DNA from: Palsa-506 sp963836355
GTDB lineage: Bacteria > Actinomycetota > Actinomycetes > Streptosporangiales > Streptosporangiaceae
Assembly (NCBI GenBank): GCA_963836355.1
Contig: CAWIJO010000002.1
Span: forward strand, 620,001-684,000
DNA: 64,000 nt
Direction: 5' to 3'
Part shown: in pieces, positions 57,968 to 64,000 of the stretch
Layout of the letters: each line of letters begins with the position of its first letter
Position numbering within the stretch: position 1 is the stretch's first letter
Program-made: the position numbers and the translations under genes
Notes under the pieces: model-generated
What the model was told of the DNA's origin: nothing
Seen by the model: only the letters and a program-made list of their open reading frames with translations
Databases searched by the model: none

Positions 57968-58020
57968 CGGCCGTGCCGGGCGCCCGGTTGCGCGGCTGCG
58001 GCGAAGCCCGGGCACGGCCG
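57968..58020. terminator. GC-rich hairpin between convergent ppgK and RidA genes
   Basis: CGGCCGTGCCGGGC (57968-57981) pairs with GCCCGGGCACGGCCG (58006-58020) with one bulge; loop of 24 bases. It lies 13 bp after the ppgK stop and could terminate both directions. Confidence 0.6.
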
Positions 58021-58097
58021 GGTTGCCAGGATCGGCCGCGCCTGCCTGGTGACGTACAGTTCGGCGCGGAACGGCCAGCCCGGTACCACCACCGCAC

Positions 58098-58508
58098 CTA
58101 GCCAGTGCGGCTGGCCGGGCCGGCGCCGATGCCGGGCCGGTAGGCGACAGCCTCCACCTCGACCAGCATCCGCGGATCAACCAGGGCAGCCACCTGGATC
58201 ATGGATGTGGCCGGCCCGGCGCTGCTGAACGCGGCGCCGTGCGCGCGCCCGTACTCCTGCCAGCGGGAGATGTCGGTGACGTAGATCCGGGTGCGCACCA
58301 CGTCGGCCAGCGCTGCCCCGAGTTCCGCCAGCGCGGCCGCCACGTTGGCGATGGCCTGCTCCGTTTGCGCGCAGGCATCTCCCGGGCGGAATTCCTGGCC
58401 GTCCATGGACGTGCAGCCGGAGACGAAGACGAAGTCGCCGACCGCGACCGCGCGGCTATATCCCACCACCGGTTCCCACGGCGTGCCAGACGAAATCCGG
58501 CGGGTCAC
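58098..58508 (-). CDS. RidA family protein
   Basis: 136 residues from a GTG at 58508, 5 bp past the stop of the upstream gene; an ATG at 58532 would overlap it. VFVSGCTSMDGQ, QTEQAIANVAAALAELGAAL, DVVRTRIYVTDI and the closing VEVEAVAYRP match the RidA/YjgF fold, with the conserved Arg in VVRTRIYV. RidA hydrolyses reactive enamine/imine intermediates of PLP enzymes. Convergent with ppgK. Confidence 0.88.
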   Translation of the reverse strand: MTRRISSGTPWEPVVGYSRAVAVGDFVFVSGCTSMDGQEFRPGDACAQTEQAIANVAAALAELGAALADVVRTRIYVTDISRWQEYGRAHGAAFSSAGPATSMIQVAALVDPRMLVEVEAVAYRPGIGAGPASRTG

Positions 58509-58512
58509 CCGG

Positions 58513-59175
58513 TCACCCCGGCCACCGGCCATCGGCCTGGTCAGGCAGGACGCTCTGGGCCGGTCCCAGGGCCGGCCCCGGCCTGGCCGCCGCGGCCCGC
58601 CGCCGGCTGCGCAACAGGCGGACGGCCTCGATCGCGCCGACGGCAAGGCCGGCCGCCAGCGGCCAGAACGCGATCGCGCCATGCGCGCCGAGCGTCACCG
58701 GCGACCGGAGCAGCGCGCCAGGCCGGCTGGCCGCGAGCTCGCGGGTGAACGCAGCCTGGCCGGATCGATGGCCGGCCCAGCGCGCCAGCATGGCGGCCGC
58801 CACCCCGCCGCCGAACAGCCCAAGCAGCGCGACGACGCCGTGCCTGCGCACGGCCAGCGCCCAGCCGGCCAGCCCGCAGGTCACACCGCCAGCCGCGGAC
58901 AGCAGCACGAACCATCCGTCGGCGACGATGAACGCGCTCGTCTCCGGGTTGACGACCTCCGCACTGCCGCTGCCGGTGGCGACCAGCAGCGCGTGCGGCG
59001 CCAGCGCGGTCCAGGCAAGCCCGGCCGCCACGCCGAGCAAGGCGCTGCCGGCCACCACGGTGCCAACCGCCGCGGCGGCCCTGGCCGGGCGTCCGCGCAC
59101 AGCTTCCCGGCCCGCAGCGGGCGGAGAATCTCCGCCAGGACGGGAGGAATAAGGGATCTCGCTGATATCCGCCAT
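58513..59175 (-). CDS. DUF2567-like integral membrane protein
   Basis: 220 residues. Four hydrophobic segments: GTVVAGSALLGVAAGLAWTA, FVLLSAAGGVTCGLAGWALA, VVALLGLFGGGVAAAMLARW and AIAFWPLAAGLAVGAIEAVR. The loop VNPETSAFIVADGWFVL with EN/AD residues resembles DUF2567. N-terminal 30 residues are polar. Function unknown. It heads the run with RidA, divergent from the ABC operon. Confidence 0.72.
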   Translation of the reverse strand: MADISEIPYSSRPGGDSPPAAGREAVRGRPARAAAAVGTVVAGSALLGVAAGLAWTALAPHALLVATGSGSAEVVNPETSAFIVADGWFVLLSAAGGVTCGLAGWALAVRRHGVVALLGLFGGGVAAAMLARWAGHRSGQAAFTRELAASRPGALLRSPVTLGAHGAIAFWPLAAGLAVGAIEAVRLLRSRRRAAAARPGPALGPAQSVLPDQADGRWPG

Positions 59176-59340
59176 TCTTCGCAGAAGATTACCGGACCGC
59201 GCCCTCGGACCCGATCGCATCGACGGCCGGGCGGGCTGGCGCGGAGCCGCGGCGTAGCCGGGCAGGCGGCCAATCTTGCTAGTGTGGACGGGACCGAAGG
59301 ACAGCAGACCGACCGGCCGGGCTACCGGCGAGGCAGGCAG

Positions 59341-60297
59341 ATGATCGAGGCGCGCGACCTTACCAAGCGCTATGGCGACAAGCTGGCGGTAGACCACCTT
59401 TCCTTCAACGTCGAGCCAGGCACCGTCACCGGATTCCTCGGGCCGAACGGTGCTGGCAAGTCCACCACCATGCGGCTCCTGCTCGGCCTGGACCGGCCCA
59501 CCGCCGGGACGGCCACCATCGACGGGTATCGCTACCGCGACCTGCCGCAGCCGCTGCGGACGGTCGGCGCGCTACTCGAGGCGAAAGCCGTGCACACCGG
59601 CCGCAGCGCCTACAACCACCTGCTCTTCCTGACCCAGACGCAAGGCCTGCCACGCCGCCGGGTCGACGAAGTCCTCCAGCTCGTCGGGCTGCAGGACGTC
59701 GCGCGCAAGCGGGCCGGCGGATTCTCGCTCGGCATGAGCCAGCGGCTGGGCATCGCCGCCGCGATGCTCGGCGATCCCCGGGTGCTGCTGCTTGACGAGC
59801 CGGTGAACGGGCTCGACCCGGAGGGCGTGCTGTGGATCAGGAACCTGATCAAGCAGCTGGCCGCCGAGGGCAGGACCGTGTTCGTCTCCAGCCACCTGAT
59901 GAACGAGATGGCCGTCACCGCCGACCACCTGATCGTGATCGGCCGCGGCCGGCTGATCGCTGCAAGCAGCACGCAGGATTTCATCGAGCGCAGCTCGGAG
60001 AAATCGGTGCTCGTGCGCACCCCGGACGCGGCCCGGCTGGCCGACCTGATCGCCGCCGAGGGCGGCAAGGCGGTACCCGCCGGGCCGGCCCAGGACGGGG
60101 CAGCCGAACTGCGGGTCACCGGGCTTGCCGCGCCGCGGATCGGCGAGCTCGCGGCCGCCGCCGCCGTGGTACTGCATGAGCTCACGCCGCAGCTTGCCTC
60201 GCTGGAGGAGGCGTTCATGGAACTGACTGCGGACAGTGTCGAGTTCGGCGTGCACGAGCCTGGCCAGCTCGCTACCAGCGAAGGGAGCGGCAAGTGA
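59341..60297 (+). CDS. ABC transporter ATP-binding protein
   Basis: 318 residues. Walker A FLGPNGAGKSTTMRLLLG, signature GFSLGMSQRLGIAAAML, Walker B VLLLDEPVNGLDPEG and switch His in VFVSSHLMNEM. The C-terminal domain continues to residue 318 with an Ala-rich part. The group exports lipids or drugs and is widely duplicated in actinomycetes. The stop overlaps the permease GTG start by 4 bp. Confidence 0.93.
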   Translation: MIEARDLTKRYGDKLAVDHLSFNVEPGTVTGFLGPNGAGKSTTMRLLLGLDRPTAGTATIDGYRYRDLPQPLRTVGALLEAKAVHTGRSAYNHLLFLTQTQGLPRRRVDEVLQLVGLQDVARKRAGGFSLGMSQRLGIAAAMLGDPRVLLLDEPVNGLDPEGVLWIRNLIKQLAAEGRTVFVSSHLMNEMAVTADHLIVIGRGRLIAASSTQDFIERSSEKSVLVRTPDAARLADLIAAEGGKAVPAGPAQDGAAELRVTGLAAPRIGELAAAAAVVLHELTPQLASLEEAFMELTADSVEFGVHEPGQLATSEGSGK

Positions 60298-61142
60298 CCA
60301 CGTCCGCGCCGACCGCCCCGCCCGCTCCGGCAGCCGGGCTGCCCGCCGGGCGCCCCGGATTCGGCAACCTGCTGCGCGCCGAGTGGACCAAGATCCGGTC
60401 GGTCCGCTCCACGGTCTGGTCACTGGCCCTGCTCATCGTGGTGACGCTGGGCTTCACCGGGCTGTTCACCTGGCTGACCGTACTGCAGTGGAGCAAGGCC
60501 AGCCCGAGCGACCGCGCCCAGCTCGTCTCCGACCCGGTCAGCCAGATACTCGGCTCCGGCCTGGAATTCGGGCAGCTCACCATCTGCGTGCTCGGCGTGC
60601 TGGTGATCTGCAGCGAGTACTCCACGGGCGTGATCAGGGCGTCACTGCTCGGGGTGCCGAGACGGCTGCCGATGCTGGCGGCCAAGGTCGTCGTGTTCGC
60701 CGCGATCGTGTTCGTGATCGGCGAATGCGTGACGTTCCCGTCGTTCTTCATCGGCGCGGCGATCCTGCACAGCCACGCGCCGGTGTCGCTCGGCGATCCC
60801 GGCGTCGCCCGGGCCGTTTTCGGCGGCGGGCTGTACCTGACCATGCTCGGCCTGTTCGCGCTGGCAATCGGCGCCATCATCCGGCACACGGCGGGCGCCA
60901 TCACCGGCGTGATCGCGTTCGTGCTGGTGCTCGCGCCGCTCACCCAGCTGATCCCCGGCAGCATCGGCAAGCACATTCATGCCTACCTGCCGTCCGAGGC
61001 CGGGCAGCTCATCGGCCAGGCGCATCAGCATCAGCAATCGGGCCAGCTGCTTACGCCCTGGCAGGGATTCGGCGTCTTCACGCTCTGGACGGTGGTGCTG
61101 CTGGCCATCGCGGCATTCCTGCTGCAGCGCCGCGACGCCTGA
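60294..61142 (+). CDS. ABC transporter permease
   Basis: 282 residues, start GTG 60294. Six hydrophobic segments (STVWSLALLIVVTLGFTGLF, LTICVLGVLVICSEYSTGVI, VVVFAAIVFVIGECVTFPSF, YLTMLGLFALAIGAIIRHTA, AITGVIAFVLVLAPLTQLIP, VFTLWTVVLLAIAAFLLQRR). The ICSEYSTGVIRASL pattern is typical of ABC-2-type permeases. Coupled to the ATPase. Substrate unknown. Confidence 0.9.
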   Translation: MTTSAPTAPPAPAAGLPAGRPGFGNLLRAEWTKIRSVRSTVWSLALLIVVTLGFTGLFTWLTVLQWSKASPSDRAQLVSDPVSQILGSGLEFGQLTICVLGVLVICSEYSTGVIRASLLGVPRRLPMLAAKVVVFAAIVFVIGECVTFPSFFIGAAILHSHAPVSLGDPGVARAVFGGGLYLTMLGLFALAIGAIIRHTAGAITGVIAFVLVLAPLTQLIPGSIGKHIHAYLPSEAGQLIGQAHQHQQSGQLLTPWQGFGVFTLWTVVLLAIAAFLLQRRDA

Positions 61143-61157
61143 GCCGTCCTGCGGCGG

Positions 61158-64000
61158 TTAGCCCACGCAGCCTGGGCCGAGCAGCTGCTTAAGGTCGGCG
61201 AGCAGCGACGGGGACGGCTTCACCCGCAGCTTGTCATCCAGCCGGATCACCTTCGTGCGGTTGCCGCTCAGCATGCGAAGGTGCACCTCCACGTGGCCCG
61301 GGTGGGTCCGCAGGACCTCCTTGAATCGGTCCACCACCGGCGGCACGCACCTGGCCTCCATCATCGACACGACGAAAGGGCCCTCCTCCCCGGTAGGCAG
61401 TTCGGGGACGCTCACCTCCATCGCGACCAGCTTCGGCTGATCCTCCCGCCGGTCCAGCCGCCCCTTTACCACCACGATCGCATCCTCGATGATCATGGTC
61501 AGCGCGGCCTGGTAGGTCGAGGGGAAGAAAAGCACTTCGATCGCGCCCTCCAGGTCCTCCAGGGTGGCCGCGGCCCACGGGTTACCTTGCTTGGTCACCT
61601 TCCGCTGCACGCCGGAGAGAATTCCGCCGACGGTGACCAGCTGGCCGTCGCCGCGCTCGCCACGGGAACCACGTTCCGGCTCCTCCATGGCCGAGCCCAC
61701 CAGCTGAGCCACCGAGCAGTCGGTGGCGGCCGCGACGATGTGCTCCAGCCCGAGCAGCGGGTGATCGGACACGTACAGCCCGAGCATCTCGCGCTCGAAG
61801 CCGAGCAGCGCCGGCTTGTCCCACTCGCCGTCCGGTACCGGCACGTCGAAGGTCGCCGCGGTCTCGGTGTCCTCGCCGAACAGCGAGTCCTGGCCGATGG
61901 CCTCGTTACGCTTGACATCGATGACGGTGTCGATCGCCTGCTCGTGAATGAGCACCAGGCCCTTGCGCGGGCTGCCGAACGAATCGAACGCGCCGGCCTT
62001 GATCAGCGACTCGATCACCCGCTTGTTGCAGACGTTGACCGGCACCTTGCGCAGAAATTCCGCGAAGCTGCCGAAGGCGCCCTTGGACGTGCGCGCCGCC
62101 ACGATCGCGTCCACCACGGAAGTGCCGACGTTCCGCACGGCGGCCATGCCGAACCTGATGTCCGCGCCGACCGGGGTGAACATCGCCGTGGAAGCGTTCA
62201 CGTCCGGCGGCAGCACCTTGATGCCCATCCGGCGGCACTCGTTCAGGTAGAGGGCGGACTTGTCCTTATCGCCGGCCACCGAGGTCAGCAGGCCCGCCAT
62301 GTACTCGGCCGGGAAGTTGGCCTTCAGGTAGGCGGTCCAGTAGGAGATCAGCGCGTAGCCGGCCGCATGGGCCTTGTTGAACGCGTAGCCGGAGAACGGG
62401 ACCAGGGTGTCCCAGATTGTCTTTATCGCATCGTCGGAATACCCGTTGTCGCGCATGCCGGCCGAGAACGACTCGTACTCCCGGTCCAGGATTTCCTTCT
62501 TCTTCTTGCCCATGGCCCAGCGGAGCAGGTCTGCCTTGCCTGGCGTATAGCCGGCCAGCGCGATGGCCGTGGCCATCACGTGCTCCTGGTAGACCATCAG
62601 CCCGTAGGTGTCGCCGAGAATGTCTTCCAGCGGCGCGGCAAGCTCCGGGTGGATGGGGATCACCGGCTTGCGGCCAGTCTTGCGGTCCGCGTAGACCGGC
62701 GCGCTGGCCATCGGGCCGGGCCGGTACAGGGCGATGACCGCGGCGATGTCACCGAACTTGTCCGCCCGCATCGCCCGCAGCAGCGCCCGCATCGGGCCGC
62801 CGTCGAGCTGGAACACGCCAAGCGTGTCACCGCGGGCCAGCAGCTCGTAGGTCGGCTTGTCGTCCAGCGCCAGCGTGTCCAGGTCGACCTGCTGGCCGCG
62901 GTTGGCGGCAATGCCGGCCACCGCGTCCTCCAGCACGGTGAGGTTGCGCAGGCCGAGGAAGTCCATCTTGAGCAGGCCGATGTCCTCGCAGGCCGGGTAG
63001 TCGAACTGGGTGATGATCGCGCCGTCGGCCTCCCGCTTCCACACCGGGATGTGGTCGAGCAGCGGCTCGCTGCTCATGATCACCCCGGCGGCGTGCACGC
63101 CGGGCTGGCGGATCAGCCCCTCCAGCCCGCGGGCGGTGTCGATCACCTGGCGGACCTCCGCCTCGGCTTCGTACAGCGCACGGAGCTCACCGGCCTCGCC
63201 GTGCCGCGGATGGTCGGCATCGAAGATCCCGGACAGCGGGATGTCCTTGCCCATCACGGCGGGCGGGAATGCCTTGGTGATCCGGTCGCCGAGCGCGTAC
63301 GGGAAGCCGAGCACCCGGGCCGAGTCCTTGACCGCGGCCTTGGCCTTGATGGTGCCGTAGGTGATGATCTGCGCGACCCGGTCGTCGCCGTACCGCTCGG
63401 TGACGTACCGGATGACGTCGCCGCGCCTGCGCTCGTCGAAGTCGATGTCGAAGTCCGGCATCGTCACGCGATCGAGGTTGAGGAAGCGCTCGAACACCAG
63501 GCCGTGGTAGATCGGGTCGAGATCGGTAATGCCGAGCGAGTAAGCCACGATCGAGCCAGCGCCGGAGCCACGGCCCGGCCCGACCCTGATGCCATTCCGC
63601 TTGGCCCACATGATGAAGTCGGCGACCACGAGGAAATAGGCGCAGAAGCCCATCTGCTCGATGACGCCGATCTCGTACTCGGCCTGCTTGCGCCGCTGCT
63701 CGTCGTAGCCGTCCGGATAGCGCCGGTCCATCCCGGCCCAGACTTCCTTGCGCAGCCAGCTCTGCTCGGTCTCGCCGTCCGGCAGCGGGTAGCGGGGCAT
63801 CAGGTTGGACTTAGCGAAGGTCACCTCTGCCCGCTCGGCGATCAGCAGCGTGGAGTCGCAGCCGGACTGCCACTCCTCGGCGGTGCTGACCGCCCGCATC
63901 TCGGCCGGGCTCTTCACGTAGTAGCCGGTGCCCTCGAACCTGAACCGGCCCGGGTCGGCCAGGTTGGTCCCGGTCTGCACGCAGAGCAGGACCTCGTGCG
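61158..64000 (-). CDS. dnaE: DNA polymerase III alpha subunit, N-terminus beyond the window
   Basis: The frame stays open to the right edge, so the PHP start is outside; about 947 C-terminal residues are seen. Catalytic Asp residues are in VTMPDFDIDFDERRRGDVIR; GPGRGSGAGSIVAYSLGITD, AGYALISYWTAYLKANFPAE and helix-hairpin-helix FGSPRKGLVL follow. The OB domain (GQLVTVGGILSGVQRKVTKQ) and C-terminal region are near the stop. DnaE1 is the replicative polymerase in actinomycetes. Convergent with the ABC permease, gap 15 bp. Confidence 0.96.
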   Translation of the reverse strand, partial: HEVLLCVQTGTNLADPGRFRFEGTGYYVKSPAEMRAVSTAEEWQSGCDSTLLIAERAEVTFAKSNLMPRYPLPDGETEQSWLRKEVWAGMDRRYPDGYDEQRRKQAEYEIGVIEQMGFCAYFLVVADFIMWAKRNGIRVGPGRGSGAGSIVAYSLGITDLDPIYHGLVFERFLNLDRVTMPDFDIDFDERRRGDVIRYVTERYGDDRVAQIITYGTIKAKAAVKDSARVLGFPYALGDRITKAFPPAVMGKDIPLSGIFDADHPRHGEAGELRALYEAEAEVRQVIDTARGLEGLIRQPGVHAAGVIMSSEPLLDHIPVWKREADGAIITQFDYPACEDIGLLKMDFLGLRNLTVLEDAVAGIAANRGQQVDLDTLALDDKPTYELLARGDTLGVFQLDGGPMRALLRAMRADKFGDIAAVIALYRPGPMASAPVYADRKTGRKPVIPIHPELAAPLEDILGDTYGLMVYQEHVMATAIALAGYTPGKADLLRWAMGKKKKEILDREYESFSAGMRDNGYSDDAIKTIWDTLVPFSGYAFNKAHAAGYALISYWTAYLKANFPAEYMAGLLTSVAGDKDKSALYLNECRRMGIKVLPPDVNASTAMFTPVGADIRFGMAAVRNVGTSVVDAIVAARTSKGAFGSFAEFLRKVPVNVCNKRVIESLIKAGAFDSFGSPRKGLVLIHEQAIDTVIDVKRNEAIGQDSLFGEDTETAATFDVPVPDGEWDKPALLGFEREMLGLYVSDHPLLGLEHIVAAATDCSVAQLVGSAMEEPERGSRGERGDGQLVTVGGILSGVQRKVTKQGNPWAAATLEDLEGAIEVLFFPSTYQAALTMIIEDAIVVVKGRLDRREDQPKLVAMEVSVPELPTGEEGPFVVSMMEARCVPPVVDRFKEVLRTHPGHVEVHLRMLSGNRTKVIRLDDKLRVKPSPSLLADLKQLLGPGCVG

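Overview
The window is high-GC chromosomal DNA with GTG/TTG starts, Shine-Dalgarno-led genes and stop-start overlaps. The gene set points to an actinomycete, probably a filamentous one in or near the Streptosporangiales: WS/DGAT, paired Scr1/DUF397 modules, an ANTAR regulator of PdtaR type, polyphosphate glucokinase, AroH-type chorismate mutase, and the order ParA-ScpA-ScpB-RluB-AroH-TyrA-Cmk-Der. The genus is an inference.

Layout. 1-16.1 kb is accessory and metabolic: a flavin/F420-type oxidoreductase tail, a patatin, a frameshifted WS/DGAT, a hydrolase, a methyltransferase, an APH(3')-like kinase, a YbaK deacylase, an AlaA-like aminotransferase, two VOC proteins, remnants of a TetR/PaaK-like pair, a Bcp peroxiredoxin, a YceI/MarR divergon, a T-box leader in front of a truncated archaeal-type AspRS, and an AKR/quinone-reductase operon. 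16.1-19.5 kb holds two convergent Scr1(XRE-DUF5753)/DUF397 pairs with a shared upstream 22-bp palindromic motif, plus an RsbW/SpoIIAB-like ATP-binding protein.

19.5-31.7 kb is a conserved housekeeping block on the minus strand: pyrG, nudF, ald, xerD (frameshifted here), parA, a small basic protein, scpA, scpB, rluB, aroH, tyrA, cmk, der. 31.8-34.3 kb carries a DMT-like transporter, a HAD protein without its nucleophile and a lipoprotein. 34.6-42.3 kb holds uvrB, coaE, rpsA and polA. After that come a frameshifted PaaI thioesterase, an ANTAR regulator, tRNA-Leu(CAA), lgt with an unusual fused tail, gltD-gltB, and trpC-trpB-trpA with two associated membrane proteins. The right end has a TIGR03085 protein, ppgK, RidA, a DUF2567 protein, an ABC exporter pair and a left-extending dnaE cut by the window edge.

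Most notable: (1) a T-box leader whose acceptor-pairing base fits tRNA-Asn/Asp, placed before a broken second AspRS; (2) duplicated Scr1/DUF397 modules sharing a promoter-distal palindrome; (3) several decayed or frameshifted genes (WS/DGAT, PaaK-like, TetR, AspRS, XerD, PaaI), which are either real decay or assembly errors; (4) lgt fused to a phosphoesterase C-terminus; (5) long perfect palindromes, two of which share CATGATC ends, and a palindrome inserted in frame in gltB. No CRISPR array, insertion sequence, rRNA or prophage was seen. All functional calls rest on motif and family recognition without database searches.
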